DNA from: JAFGIG01 sp964397545
GTDB lineage: Bacteria > SDB-A
Reading direction: 5' to 3'
Length of the DNA: 58,145 bases
NCBI GenBank assembly: GCA_964397545.1
Contig: CAYNIW010000016.1
Location: forward strand, 1 to 58,145
Shown here: piece after piece, positions 15,776 through 25,027 of the stretch
Numbering within the stretch: the first letter of the stretch is position 1
Layout of the letters: every line of letters begins with the position of its first letter
Translations under genes and position numbers: made by a program
Notes under the pieces: generated by a model
Database searches by the model: none
Told to the model about the DNA's origin: nothing
Seen by the model: only the letters and a program-made list of their open reading frames with translations

Positions 15776-16673
15776 ATTTTTTTTGTTTGTCGTATCGCTT
15801 CTCGATTCATACAATATTTCCTGTCTTCACAAAGACTCTTCCAGTGTTTTTGCCGGAACTTACGGCGGAGGAGTTTACGAGGTTGAATTAAAAGATTTTC
15901 TCTTAAAAAAAATGGACGATTCAGCTGTTGCATGCCCTTATGTATCATCAATAAATCAAGCAGGAAATTCCCGCCTTGTCGGAACTTTCAACGGCTTCTC
16001 CTGCGTAGGTGATAACGGGAGGTCGTTATATCTTTACGTTTCGCCGGATTATTACGAAAGATTCATCACTTCAGTCGAATTCTTTGAAGATTTTGTAGTT
16101 CTCGGGACTCCCTCGGGGCTTGTCATATTGAAAGACGGGTCGTCGTTTCAAAGGCTTTTGGGGGTGCCCGTATCTTGTCTTTTAAGAGCAGGAGATTCTC
16201 TTCTGATTGGAACCATGGAAGGGCTTCACGTGATGAGGGCTGATTTTTCTATTGAAAAAATTCTCTCTGCCGAAGGGGAATCCTCTTTTCCCGTCAAATG
16301 CCTGCTCGAGGACAGCGGATGGATATGGATAGGGCTGGAGGATTATCATGAAGGATATTCTCCGGGCGGTTTGTATCTTTTCGGAGGTCATCAACTTTTA
16401 TTCAGAATAGATGTCTATTCCGGCATCAAATACTACGGGATAAGTTCTCTATGTAAAATTGGAGATTCGCTTCTCATAGCAAGTTACGCGAAATCAAACT
16501 ACAATACGGCGGGTTTTCTTCAAATCCTGCACGGCGGAGTCTTATCGGATTTCGACACGGCAGAAGAAAATAATATTTCAGGTGCTTTGATAAATGACAT
16601 GATTTTTATCCCGGAAAGAGACGAACTCTGGCTGGCGACTTCAAAGGGAATAGTTATTTATGGAATTGAATAA
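15768..16673 (+). CDS. Beta-propeller repeat protein of unknown function
   Basis: A 301-residue protein starting inside the mutS stop (ATG 15768, with GAGAGGA upstream). After a short hydrophobic N-terminus it consists of about seven repeats of roughly 40 residues with a blade-like core: VFAGTYGGGVYEV, RLVGTFNGF, VVLGTPSGLVIL, LLIGTMEGLHVM, WIWIGLED, LLIASYAKS and ELWLATSKGIVIYG. These resemble the two-component-regulator propeller repeats, which suggests one closed propeller. The N-terminus could be a weak export signal. No catalytic motif is seen. Its coupling to mutS and spacing of a few bases to folC imply an operon, not a shared pathway. Confidence 0.65.
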   Translation: MFEFFLFVVSLLDSYNISCLHKDSSSVFAGTYGGGVYEVELKDFLLKKMDDSAVACPYVSSINQAGNSRLVGTFNGFSCVGDNGRSLYLYVSPDYYERFITSVEFFEDFVVLGTPSGLVILKDGSSFQRLLGVPVSCLLRAGDSLLIGTMEGLHVMRADFSIEKILSAEGESSFPVKCLLEDSGWIWIGLEDYHEGYSPGGLYLFGGHQLLFRIDVYSGIKYYGISSLCKIGDSLLIASYAKSNYNTAGFLQILHGGVLSDFDTAEENNISGALINDMIFIPERDELWLATSKGIVIYGIE

Positions 16674-16678
16674 TTGAT

Positions 16679-17950
16679 TTGGATTTCATAAAAGTAAAAA
16701 GCATTCTCGATAACCTCGAAAACTATGAAAAAGGAGTCCAAAGGTTTTTTGAACCGGATCTGGATAGGCTCCGTTCAAAAGTGACGTCTTTGCGCTTAAA
16801 AAAAAGGAAGAGGATTAAAATCGTGGGGACGAACGGAAAAGGTTCAATCTCTGCTATTTTAGAATCTTCACTTGCCGAGTGTGGTCTTAAAACTCTGTCT
16901 TTTACTTCGCCTCATCTTCTGAATGAACTTGAAAGAATAAGAATTGACGGCAAAAATGTAACAGAGGAATCTTTTGCCAAAGTCTTTACTTCGCTATTCG
17001 GCGGGAGCGAGATTAGATTTACGTATTTTGAGACGATGTTTCTTTGCGCGCTCCGTATAGCCGAAGAACATAACGCGGATGTCCTTCTCCTCGAAGCGGG
17101 CATGGGAGGAAAACTCGACGCTACAAATTGCGTGGACTGCGACTTAATCCTCTTTGCTTCAATATCAACAGATCACACTGAAGCCCTCGGAGAGACTTTT
17201 CTGCAGATAGCTCTCGATAAAGCCGGCGCCATAAACACTTCATCCAAAGTTGTCTCGTCGCTCGTCGGTCCGGTTAGGAATATTCTCGAGTTGAGGGCAC
17301 GCCTTGCTTTTTCGGAATATTTGTCCGCCAAAGACCTGATAGGAGTATTTTCTGAAAAACATGATTTTGGGGGAACCTCGGTGAATTGTGAAAAATTCGG
17401 CGAGATTTACTGCCCTTTAAGGGGGAGGTTTCAAAAAGACAACCTCCTGACTGCTCTTGGTGCGCTTGAACTTTTAAGAACAGACTTTTCTATCGGCAAT
17501 GAGTGCGTCAGAAAAGGTGTTATGAAAGTTAAAAACCCGGGAAGGCTCCAATATATAACCGAAAGCCCCCTGAAGATAATTGACGGGAGTCATAATCCGG
17601 CGGGAGTTGGACAGACAGTTCTGTTTATTCTGGAATATCACCCAGATAAAAAATTCGATGTTTACTTTTCAGCGATGAAAGATAAGGATTTTGAAAGAAT
17701 GCTGGAAACCCTGGAGCCTATAACAGAAAATTTTGTTTTTTCCCGAGATACATATTTGAGAGCGGCAGATGTGAATCAACTCTCCCTTTGCGCCAAAAAA
17801 ATAAAAAAAAGTTTTCGTGTTCTCGGCGGGTATGAATTTTATTACGATTTTTTCCGAAATTTATCGGACTCCATAGCAACGGGAAGCATGAAAACCGCGG
17901 GTGAATTTCTTAAAGCGTTGACACGGCAGGGCAATGATGATAACTGTTAA
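16679..17950 (+). CDS. folC: FolC folylpolyglutamate / dihydrofolate synthase
   Basis: A 423-residue Mur-ligase-like enzyme that ligates glutamate to folates (and possibly makes dihydrofolate from dihydropteroate). The ATP-binding loop is GTNGKGSIS near residue 48. Further signatures are FTSPHLL, LLEAGMGGKLDATN, a TDHTEALG metal/ATP segment and DGSHNPAG in the C-terminal domain. The start is taken as TTG 16679; an ATT at 16673 is in frame, and neither has a clear ribosome site. The stop is two bases before xseB. Confidence 0.92.
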   Translation: MDFIKVKSILDNLENYEKGVQRFFEPDLDRLRSKVTSLRLKKRKRIKIVGTNGKGSISAILESSLAECGLKTLSFTSPHLLNELERIRIDGKNVTEESFAKVFTSLFGGSEIRFTYFETMFLCALRIAEEHNADVLLLEAGMGGKLDATNCVDCDLILFASISTDHTEALGETFLQIALDKAGAINTSSKVVSSLVGPVRNILELRARLAFSEYLSAKDLIGVFSEKHDFGGTSVNCEKFGEIYCPLRGRFQKDNLLTALGALELLRTDFSIGNECVRKGVMKVKNPGRLQYITESPLKIIDGSHNPAGVGQTVLFILEYHPDKKFDVYFSAMKDKDFERMLETLEPITENFVFSRDTYLRAADVNQLSLCAKKIKKSFRVLGGYEFYYDFFRNLSDSIATGSMKTAGEFLKALTRQGNDDNC

Positions 17951-17952
17951 AC

Positions 17953-18171
17953 ATGAGAAAATCCGCTTTATTGTCTTTTGAACAGATGATGGCGAGGATA
18001 GGAGAGATTGTTGAAGCTCTTGAAGATTCGAATCTTCCTCTCGAGAAATCCATAGACCTCTATGAAGAAGGGATGAAATTGATAAAGGATACGAGGTCTT
18101 ATCTTTCAGAAGCCGAAAAGAGAATAAAGATCATCAACGGAGAAGATAAAATCGAGGAAACTGATATTTGA
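17953..18171 (+). CDS. xseB: Exodeoxyribonuclease VII small subunit
   Basis: A 72-residue helical protein with the XseB hallmark: SFEQMMARIGEIVEALED, then LPLEKSIDLYEEGM and a second helix ending in the EKRIK segment. With XseA it forms exonuclease VII, which degrades single-stranded DNA. The large subunit gene is not in this window. Its TGA overlaps the TTG of ispA as TTGA. xseB followed by ispA and dxs is a common bacterial order. Confidence 0.92.
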   Translation: MRKSALLSFEQMMARIGEIVEALEDSNLPLEKSIDLYEEGMKLIKDTRSYLSEAEKRIKIINGEDKIEETDI

Positions 18172-19049
18172 TTTCCCTTGAAGACCGGCTTTCGGAAAAC
18201 AGAAGATTAGTTGAAAACTGGCTTAAAGAAAATCTTCCGTCTCCTGAAGAATTTCCGCAAAAGATGCATGAGGCTGTCCGCTACTCATGTGTCGGCGCGG
18301 GAAAATATTTAAGGTCGTTTCTTGTCCTTGAAGCATGCAGGGTTCTCGGGAAAAACAGAGAAAATGCCCTTCCCGTCGCCGGAGCGATAGAAATGCTTCA
18401 TACATACAGTCTTATACACGACGATCTTCCCGCTATGGACGACGACGATCTCAGAAGAGGCAAACCCACATCCCACAAAAAATTCGGTGAAGACATGGCA
18501 ATTCTCGCCGGCGATGCTTTATGCACCTTCGCCTGGCAGGTGATTGCGGATTTCACCGAACCTGTGGTCTGCTCAAAAGTCATAAAAAAGTTAGGTAGGG
18601 CGGTCGGCACAAGAGGGATGATAGGCGGACAGGTGGCGGACATGCACTGGCAAAAGATGGGAACGCCAAAACCAAAAATGCTCAGATACATACACAGGCA
18701 TAAAACAGCGGCTTTGATCTCTGCTTCCCTCGGTTGCGGAGCGGTTTGCGCCGGAGCCGGAGACGAAATCACAGAGAAGATGGAAAGAGCGGGAGTTTAT
18801 CTCGGCATGGAATTTCAAATCGTAGATGACATACTCGACGAGACAGGCGATGAAGAGAAGATGGGTAAAAAAGTCCAAAAAGACTCTTCGGCGAACAAGC
18901 TGACTTATCCGAATTATTACGGACTGGATACCTCTAAATTTATAGCCCAAAAATACGCTAAAAAAGCTTACCAAGCTTTTTCGTCGGTAAACGACAGGTG
19001 CATGAGTTTCCTCGAATTGACAGAATACATACTGAAAAGATCTAACTGA
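18168..19049 (+). CDS. ispA: Short-chain polyprenyl diphosphate synthase (FPP/GGPP synthase)
   Basis: A 293-residue trans-prenyltransferase condensing IPP with allylic diphosphates. The first Asp-rich motif is HDDLPAMDDDDLRRG (the DDx(2-4)D form), preceded by the chain-length-region segment MLHTYSLI; the second is FQIVDDILDETGD. GGQ-ADM and KT motifs are present. TTG 18168 overlaps the xseB stop, so it is coupled. With dxs downstream it forms the isoprenoid part of the operon. Confidence 0.92.
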   Translation: MISLEDRLSENRRLVENWLKENLPSPEEFPQKMHEAVRYSCVGAGKYLRSFLVLEACRVLGKNRENALPVAGAIEMLHTYSLIHDDLPAMDDDDLRRGKPTSHKKFGEDMAILAGDALCTFAWQVIADFTEPVVCSKVIKKLGRAVGTRGMIGGQVADMHWQKMGTPKPKMLRYIHRHKTAALISASLGCGAVCAGAGDEITEKMERAGVYLGMEFQIVDDILDETGDEEKMGKKVQKDSSANKLTYPNYYGLDTSKFIAQKYAKKAYQAFSSVNDRCMSFLELTEYILKRSN

Positions 19050-19522
19050 TGAGAATCCCGCAAAACGGAATCAGCGTTATCCTCATAACACTCTTTTCAG
19101 GTTCTCTTGTTCAGGCTATAAAAGTTATTATCGGAATAATTCAGGATTTCAGAAAATACAAGAAATTCATTCTCGGAAAAAACATAAAAAGAATAAACGA
19201 ACCGGGGGGGATGCCTTCTTCGCATTCTTCCTCGGTCATAACACTGTCGTTTTTAATAGGTTTCTGGAACGGCTTTTCGAGTCTGCTTTTCGGAACGACT
19301 CTGTTCTTTTCTCTGATAGTAATATATGACGCCGCCGGTGTCAGACGCTCAGTGGGAAGGCAGGGGCAGATACTAAACCATATAATAGACGAACTCAACA
19401 GACTCGGGCACATGAAAGCCGGAAGGATGAAGGAGCTCTTGGGGCATACCCCTCTTGAAGTCTTAATAGGTTCCGCGATAGGGTTCGGCATAGCATGGTT
19501 TTTCGGGAGGTTTTTGTCATGA
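19049..19522 (+). CDS. Divergent PAP2 family (DUF212) membrane protein
   Basis: A 157-residue membrane protein matching DUF212, a divergent branch of the PAP2 phosphatase fold. It has an N-terminal membrane helix, the motif GGMPSSHSS, a hydrophobic pair of helices and YDAAGVRRSVGRQ, then a C-terminal helix GSAIGFGIAWFFG. PAP2-type members dephosphorylate lipid phosphates. Its position between ispA and dxs suggests action on a prenyl (di)phosphate; this is inference. Its stop overlaps the dxs start as ATGA. Confidence 0.88.
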   Translation: MRIPQNGISVILITLFSGSLVQAIKVIIGIIQDFRKYKKFILGKNIKRINEPGGMPSSHSSSVITLSFLIGFWNGFSSLLFGTTLFFSLIVIYDAAGVRRSVGRQGQILNHIIDELNRLGHMKAGRMKELLGHTPLEVLIGSAIGFGIAWFFGRFLS

Positions 19523-21408
19523 ATCCGAAAAGACAGCAAATTTTACCCGGCGTCTCCTGCCCGAAGGATATTAAAAACCTTTCTATTGATGATCTCAATA
19601 TTCTCGCCGAAGAGTTGAGACAAATGATAATAGAAGTAATCGCGACCAACGGAGGGCATTTAGCTTCGAATCTGGGAGTCATTGAACTCACTCTTTCCCT
19701 GCTTAAAGTATTCGACTTCCCGCATGATAAAATAGTTTGGGATGTCGGCCATCAATGCTATGCCTACAAAATTCTTACGGAGAGAAAACACCTTTTCCAT
19801 ACAATAAGATGCTACGGGGGTTTGAGCGGATTTCCGAAGATCAGCGAAAGCCCTTATGACTCATACGGGGCAGGTCATGCTTCGACTGCGATATCGTCCG
19901 CTGTCGGTTTGGCCGTGGCCAGAGACGCATTGTCAGAAAAACACGAAGTAATAGCGGTGATAGGAGACGGAGCGCTCACAGGCGGATTGGCATGGGAAGG
20001 GCTGAATCATGCAAGCAGTTTCAAGGGCGATTTGACAATTATAATCAACGACAATGGAATGTCCATTAGCGAAAACGTCGGTATGATTTCCGAGTATCTG
20101 AACAAACTCGTCACTGCGCCGGTTTACAACAGGATGAGAGACGATGTCTGGGAGCTGTTGGGTCTTCTGCCGTCTTTTCTCAGCAAAAGAGCGAGGGACG
20201 TAGCCCGAAGAATTGAGGAGGGCGTAAAAAATTTTCTGATACCGACGATTCTCTTCGAGGAACTCGGGTTCAGGTATATAGGTCCTGTGAACGGTCATGA
20301 CATGAAGTCTCTCATTGATGTATTCAGAGGAGTCAAAAGGCTTAAAGGACCGAAAGTTGTTCATGTATTGACTCAAAAAGGAAGAGGGCATGAAAAAGCG
20401 GAGAACGATCCGGAAGTCTTCCACGGAGTAGGCCCGTTCATCGCCAAATCAGAACAGTCGGCAGTCTCTGTGAATAAATCCTCATGGACCGACGAAGTTT
20501 CTGATCTTTTGGTTGAATTAGCGGAAGAAGACGAAAAAATAGTCGCTATAACCGCGGCAATGCCTCTCGGCACCGGACTTGATAAATTCTGCAGAAAATT
20601 CCCCCAAAGGTTTTTTGACGTGGGAATCGCTGAGTCTCACGCGACTGTCTTCGCCGCAGGTCTCGCCGCGAGAGGCATTAAACCTGCCCTCGCTCTATAT
20701 TCGTCTTTTCTTCAGAGAGCCTACGACCCTGTGATTCACGATGTCGCCCTGCAGGGACTGCCTGTCTCATTTTTTATAGACAGAGCCGGTTTTGTCGGAG
20801 AAGACGGACCCACCCATCACGGTTTGTTTGATATAAATTTTCTTCTCAATGTTCCGGGCATAGTATTCATGTCTCCGGCGGATAAAAACGACCTCAAACA
20901 GATGATGAGGCTTTCATTCGAATGCGGCAAACCTTCTTTCTTGAGATATCCCAGAGATAAAATGAGAGACGATCTCATCGGATTCACGCCGAGGGAAGTC
21001 CGAATAGGCAAACCTTCTGTCAGAGCGGGAAAGAGTCCGATCTTGATCATAGGAGTCGGAACTTGCGTCTATACCGCAGTCGACGTGGGAGAGATGATGA
21101 AAGAGCGTGACGGCAAAGACCCGGTTATAGTGAATGTTCGTTTTATAAAACCTCTCGACGAAGAAATTTTTAATGTCTGTATGGACAAAAAGGCTGTAAT
21201 CTGTATCGAAGAAGGTTCAAAAATCAACGGATTCGGCGCTTTTCTTTCATCCGCTCTGCATGAAAAAGGCTACAAAGGAGAATTTATCTTTTTCGGCGCC
21301 GATGATTCTTTCCAGCCCCACGGGAAGAGAGAAATTCTGATAAAAAGAGCAGGTCTCGACGCTGAAAGCATATACGAAAAAATATCCGGTTTGACAGCCG
21401 AGTTTTAA
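19519..21408 (+). CDS. dxs: 1-deoxy-D-xylulose-5-phosphate synthase
   Basis: A 629-residue thiamine-diphosphate enzyme making DXP from pyruvate and glyceraldehyde-3-phosphate, the first step of the MEP isoprenoid pathway. Signatures: GGHLASNLGV, WDVGHQCYAYK, the ThDP motif GDGALTGGLAWEGLN, DRAGFVGEDGPTHHG in the pyrimidine-binding domain and a C-terminal transketolase-like domain. ATG 19519 is used (GGGAGG upstream, ATGA overlap) instead of an earlier in-frame ATG inside DUF212. With ispA it shows the lineage uses the MEP route. Confidence 0.95.
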   Translation: MNPKRQQILPGVSCPKDIKNLSIDDLNILAEELRQMIIEVIATNGGHLASNLGVIELTLSLLKVFDFPHDKIVWDVGHQCYAYKILTERKHLFHTIRCYGGLSGFPKISESPYDSYGAGHASTAISSAVGLAVARDALSEKHEVIAVIGDGALTGGLAWEGLNHASSFKGDLTIIINDNGMSISENVGMISEYLNKLVTAPVYNRMRDDVWELLGLLPSFLSKRARDVARRIEEGVKNFLIPTILFEELGFRYIGPVNGHDMKSLIDVFRGVKRLKGPKVVHVLTQKGRGHEKAENDPEVFHGVGPFIAKSEQSAVSVNKSSWTDEVSDLLVELAEEDEKIVAITAAMPLGTGLDKFCRKFPQRFFDVGIAESHATVFAAGLAARGIKPALALYSSFLQRAYDPVIHDVALQGLPVSFFIDRAGFVGEDGPTHHGLFDINFLLNVPGIVFMSPADKNDLKQMMRLSFECGKPSFLRYPRDKMRDDLIGFTPREVRIGKPSVRAGKSPILIIGVGTCVYTAVDVGEMMKERDGKDPVIVNVRFIKPLDEEIFNVCMDKKAVICIEEGSKINGFGAFLSSALHEKGYKGEFIFFGADDSFQPHGKREILIKRAGLDAESIYEKISGLTAEF

Positions 21409-21412
21409 TTGC

Positions 21413-23485
21413 ATGAAATCCTTAAAAAAACCGGAAAAAATCCATTACTATCTTCTTCTCTATTCTATTATGTTTTTTTCTCTTTTTTTTTCATCCAACG
21501 GAGTGTTTTACGATTTCGGGAAAAGGAACTCTAACAGAGCTGTTATAGTCCTTCTTTTTATTGTATGTTCGGCTTTTCTTGTAATGCTATTCGTAAAATC
21601 GCAGAAAAATTTTTACAAACCCGTTTCTATTCACGGCGTTACGACCGTTTCTTCGGCTTTCATACTCCTTGTCCAGCTTTCGGCGGGAGCCCTTTGGCCG
21701 TTTTATTTTCCACTGCTCGTTCTTTTGTCTTTCAGGGCGGACAAAAAAAAAACACTTGCCGGGTTTTTTTTAATAGCTTTTTCGGAAATATCTTCATCAG
21801 TATTTTCGGGATCTTTGCAGAAATCTTCGGGAGATTACAACCCTCTTTCCATCCGCCTTGTTCAGGTCTTTTGTCTTTTTGCCACACTGGAGGTTTTTCA
21901 CAGAATTTTCATCATTAGAAAACCCGCTGTCAGAAAAAAAATCTCCGAATCGGCTTTTATCCCGCCCCTGGATAACATAAATCACTCAAAGAAAATAATA
22001 TCCAGAAACGTCTCTAACTCCCTTAACATAATATTCAGCAATCCGAAAGTGAGAACGGCAGTTCTCCTTTTCCTTGAAAACTCCTTCGAAGGGGCTGTTT
22101 TCAGGATTTTCGACCTCAGATCTTCAGCCGCTGATTTCATAGACAATTCGAGAGAAATAAAATATTCAGGCAGTCTTTTATCTATAGCGATAAGAGAACC
22201 AAAATACTATCTTTCTCGTAATTTCAACCGTCCCGCTTTCAATCTCGGTTATTACACGGACGATGTAGCAGTAAAGTCTTTCTGCGCTTCCGCGGTAAAA
22301 ATTGGAGAAGAACCTGTCGGATTGCTATGCGTTGACAGTGATTTTCCGGAAGCCTTTTCCGAAGAAGACGCGTCTGATTTACACAGGCATTCGCTTATTC
22401 TCTCCGATTTGCTTCAAATATCGGCGTATCTCGACAGAAAAGAGATGACTTCGACCTTTCTGCAGATAATCAATGATCTGGCCGACAAACTTGTCCACTC
22501 TATTTATTTCAAAGACGTGACAGATATATTTTTAGATAAACTCAGGGAGACTTTCAGCTTCGATGACTTTCTCATAGTTCTTTCCGACAAATACGGCTCG
22601 GTAATCTACACCAAAAGCCTCAATAACCTTTTTTTTTCAGACAGGACGGGAGATGATTTTTCACTCAGCCCGAGGTCAATAGCGAGACTTGTCATAAACA
22701 AGAGCATGAATCTCGTGGAGAGTAACTTTCAAAAAAACACTTCTGTTTCGAGGTTTATACTGCATCCGGAAGACGGAAGCGCGAATATCCTGTCATTTAT
22801 CGCTGTTCCTGTGCCGTCAAAAGATGAACCCTGCGGGGCGGTATTCCTGATGAGCGGATATCTTAATAATTACGAGAAAAAAGAACTCGAACTGCTCGAA
22901 GTTTTTTCGAGGCTTTTCGGCGCGGCTATATCGAGAGCAAAATTGTTCGAAGAAAAAGAAAAACTTGCTTTAAGAGACGGTTTAACGGGACTTTACAATC
23001 ATAGGCATTTTCAGGAATTGATGGACGAGGAAATATCGAGGTCAAGAAGAACATCGGCTTCCCTCAGTCTGCTCATAATGGATATCGACTATTTCAAGAA
23101 AATCAACGACACATACGGCCACAGAACAGGAGACGAAGTCCTCTCGGGAATTTCGGCTTACCTGCAGAATTCGGTTAGAAAGTTCGATTCCGTCTCTCGA
23201 TACGGAGGCGAGGAAATCGCTGTCATTCTGCCCGATTGCCCTTATAAAGAAGCTGTAATAATTTCCGAGAAACTGAGACAGGGCATAGATGACATGAAAT
23301 GGAACGACGGCACCGAGGGATTTTTTTCCGTGACTGTATCTGTAGGAGTCAGTTCTTTTCCCCTGAGAGCTCAGACAAAAGAAGATTTAATTGAAGACGC
23401 CGATTCCTCCCTGTATTCGGCTAAGGAATCCGGCAGGAATTCAACGGCTTACGCCGGAAAAATTTACAGAATTGACATAAATTAA
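21413..23485 (+). CDS. Membrane GAF-GGDEF diguanylate cyclase
   Basis: A 690-residue signalling protein. Residues 1-170 contain several hydrophobic helices (a membrane anchor or sensor). A central region ends in a GAF-like domain at about 350-510, and residues 520-685 form a GGDEF domain. The domain starts LRDGLTGLYNHRHF, has the metal-binding MDIDYFKKINDTYGH segment and the active-site loop GGEEI. An inhibitory I-site RKFD lies exactly five residues before the loop, so product inhibition by cyclic-di-GMP is expected. It starts five bases after dxs with no clear ribosome site, suggesting read-through expression. The input signal is unknown. Confidence 0.88.
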   Translation: MKSLKKPEKIHYYLLLYSIMFFSLFFSSNGVFYDFGKRNSNRAVIVLLFIVCSAFLVMLFVKSQKNFYKPVSIHGVTTVSSAFILLVQLSAGALWPFYFPLLVLLSFRADKKKTLAGFFLIAFSEISSSVFSGSLQKSSGDYNPLSIRLVQVFCLFATLEVFHRIFIIRKPAVRKKISESAFIPPLDNINHSKKIISRNVSNSLNIIFSNPKVRTAVLLFLENSFEGAVFRIFDLRSSAADFIDNSREIKYSGSLLSIAIREPKYYLSRNFNRPAFNLGYYTDDVAVKSFCASAVKIGEEPVGLLCVDSDFPEAFSEEDASDLHRHSLILSDLLQISAYLDRKEMTSTFLQIINDLADKLVHSIYFKDVTDIFLDKLRETFSFDDFLIVLSDKYGSVIYTKSLNNLFFSDRTGDDFSLSPRSIARLVINKSMNLVESNFQKNTSVSRFILHPEDGSANILSFIAVPVPSKDEPCGAVFLMSGYLNNYEKKELELLEVFSRLFGAAISRAKLFEEKEKLALRDGLTGLYNHRHFQELMDEEISRSRRTSASLSLLIMDIDYFKKINDTYGHRTGDEVLSGISAYLQNSVRKFDSVSRYGGEEIAVILPDCPYKEAVIISEKLRQGIDDMKWNDGTEGFFSVTVSVGVSSFPLRAQTKEDLIEDADSSLYSAKESGRNSTAYAGKIYRIDIN

Positions 23486-23497
23486 GACGAGGTGTAT

Positions 23498-24175
23498 ATG
23501 AGAAAAATTTTATTTGCGTTATTACTGATTCTGATTTTCAGCGCTGGTTTTCTCGGAGGGTTTTTATATTCTCTCGTGAAGTTCAACACAGCGGAGAATG
23601 TTGTTTCAATGAATGTCGGGGAGGCTTTGCCCTTGAAAGCTGAGCAGGTTATTTCCGGGCTTAAAAGTTATCTTTCGCTCTGGAAAGGCAGGCTGGAGGT
23701 TCTTTCCGGCTCAGGACTCAGTGATTCAGCAGTTGCGAGTTATGTTTTCGACATGGATCCTGTCAATATAAAAAGTGTAATGATTGAGAACTCTTATGAA
23801 AGAAAATTTTATCCGTCGGATGCCGTTTTTGAATGCGATACTTTTTTCCCCGGTTTCAGTTTCAGTCTGTCTCCGTTTATGTGTCTTTTCGGGTCTGAGA
23901 AAAATATCGCGGTTTTGCTCGACGAAAGAATTCTCGACAGGAGAGTGTCCCTGCAGGCTATGTCGAGTTCAGCGACTCCTTTCACGACTGTGATTTTTTC
24001 CGGCCGTCAAATATCCTATTCGAGCGATAATGGTTTTACACCTGATTTTGATAACCTTTACAGCCTTTCGGATACGGGAAGCGTGTGGAACGAAAATGAA
24101 ATCGAGAAATACTGGAAAAATTTCCAATTCGAAGGCAATAGAATGACAATAGTCATTTTTTATAAAAGGAGATGA
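23498..24175 (+). CDS. Membrane-anchored protein of unknown function
   Basis: A 225-residue protein with an N-terminal hydrophobic helix (ILFALLLILIFSAGFLGG) and an extracytoplasmic remainder. No family is recognised. ATG 23498 is preferred over GTG 23492; a GAGGTG ribosome site sits just before it. The body is beta-rich by eye and contains one Cys pair-like segment (FECDTFFPGF). Between the diguanylate cyclase and the nucleoside phosphorylase, it is probably in the same transcript. Confidence 0.6.
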   Translation: MRKILFALLLILIFSAGFLGGFLYSLVKFNTAENVVSMNVGEALPLKAEQVISGLKSYLSLWKGRLEVLSGSGLSDSAVASYVFDMDPVNIKSVMIENSYERKFYPSDAVFECDTFFPGFSFSLSPFMCLFGSEKNIAVLLDERILDRRVSLQAMSSSATPFTTVIFSGRQISYSSDNGFTPDFDNLYSLSDTGSVWNENEIEKYWKNFQFEGNRMTIVIFYKRR

Positions 24176-24182
24176 TCATAAA

Positions 24183-24941
24183 ATGAAAGCGTATCATCTT
24201 AAGCTGTCAAAAAAAGACCTTAAAGGAGTGAAAACAGTTCTTCTGCCGGGAGATCCCGAAAGAGTCGAAAAAATTGCTTTGTTGTCCGGCGAAAAAAACT
24301 TCAGAATCATCTCCGAAAACAGGGAATTTAAGAGCGCTGTATGTAATGTTTCCGGAGTTTCAGTGCTTATAACTTCAACAGGTATAGGCTGTCCGGCTGT
24401 GTCAATAGTCGTAGAAGAGCTCGCGAACCTGGGAATTAAAAACTTTATTAGGGTCGGAACCTCAGGAGCGATTCAGCCCGGAATAGAACCGGGCGATCTG
24501 ATAATCAGCACCGCCGCAGTAAGACTTGACGGAACATCAAGGCATTACGCTCCGCTCTCATATCCTGCCGTCGCTTCATTCGACATTGTGTCGAATTTGG
24601 TCAGATCTGCGGAAAAGATGAAAGTTAAATTTCACACCGGCATAACAGCGACCAGCGACACCTTTTACCCGGGACAGGAAAGATACGACACATATTCGGG
24701 ACACGTGATAAGGGACTTCAGAGGTTCTCTCGAAGAGTTAAAAAAACTAAAAGTCCTCAATTTTGAGATGGAATCTTCCGCCCTTTTCGTAATAACACAA
24801 GTTTTCGGTCTGAAAAGCGGAACAATCTGCGGGGTTATTGTCAACAGATTGAATTCAGAGAAACCCGATGACAGTCTGATTCAAAGAGTCGAGGTTCAGT
24901 CGGGGCGCGTAGCGCTCGATGCCGCTATGAACTTAAAATGA
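24183..24941 (+). CDS. Nucleoside phosphorylase, uridine phosphorylase-like
   Basis: A 252-residue PNP/UDP family enzyme. Signatures: VLLPGDPERVEKIA at the N-terminus (phosphate site Gly/Asp/Arg), TSTGIGCPAVSIVVEEL, RVGTSGAIQPGIEPGDL and the late NFEMESSALF segment that contacts the ribose. The family cleaves nucleosides with phosphate; the overall pattern favours uridine over purine substrates, but this is not decisive. AAGGAG precedes ATG 24183 by nine bases. It is the last gene before the mreB promoter. Confidence 0.88.
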   Translation: MKAYHLKLSKKDLKGVKTVLLPGDPERVEKIALLSGEKNFRIISENREFKSAVCNVSGVSVLITSTGIGCPAVSIVVEELANLGIKNFIRVGTSGAIQPGIEPGDLIISTAAVRLDGTSRHYAPLSYPAVASFDIVSNLVRSAEKMKVKFHTGITATSDTFYPGQERYDTYSGHVIRDFRGSLEELKKLKVLNFEMESSALFVITQVFGLKSGTICGVIVNRLNSEKPDDSLIQRVEVQSGRVALDAAMNLK

Positions 24942-24942
24942 C

Positions 24943-24971
24943 TTGACAACACACGTCTTTAAGTATATATA
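24943..24971 (+). promoter_or_regulatory. mreB promoter
   Basis: A consensus TTGACA (24943-24948) followed after 17 bases by TATATA (24966-24971); TATAAA two bases later is an alternative. It begins just after the preceding stop codon and gives a leader of about 50 bases. Confidence 0.72.
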
Positions 24972-24997
24972 AAATAGTTATTTTGTCTTATTTGTAA

Positions 24998-25027
24998 ATA
25001 TACTTGTAGGAACGGAGCGAAGTATAT
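24998..25027 (+). promoter_or_regulatory. Hairpin presenting the mreB ribosome binding site in its loop
   Basis: ATATACTT (24998-25005) and AAGTATAT (25020-25027) form a perfect eight-base stem. The 14-base loop holds GGAACGGAG, the only Shine-Dalgarno-like stretch, and the stem ends directly at the ATG. The string AAGTATATAT also occurs at 24961-24970, over the -10 region. Confidence 0.55.
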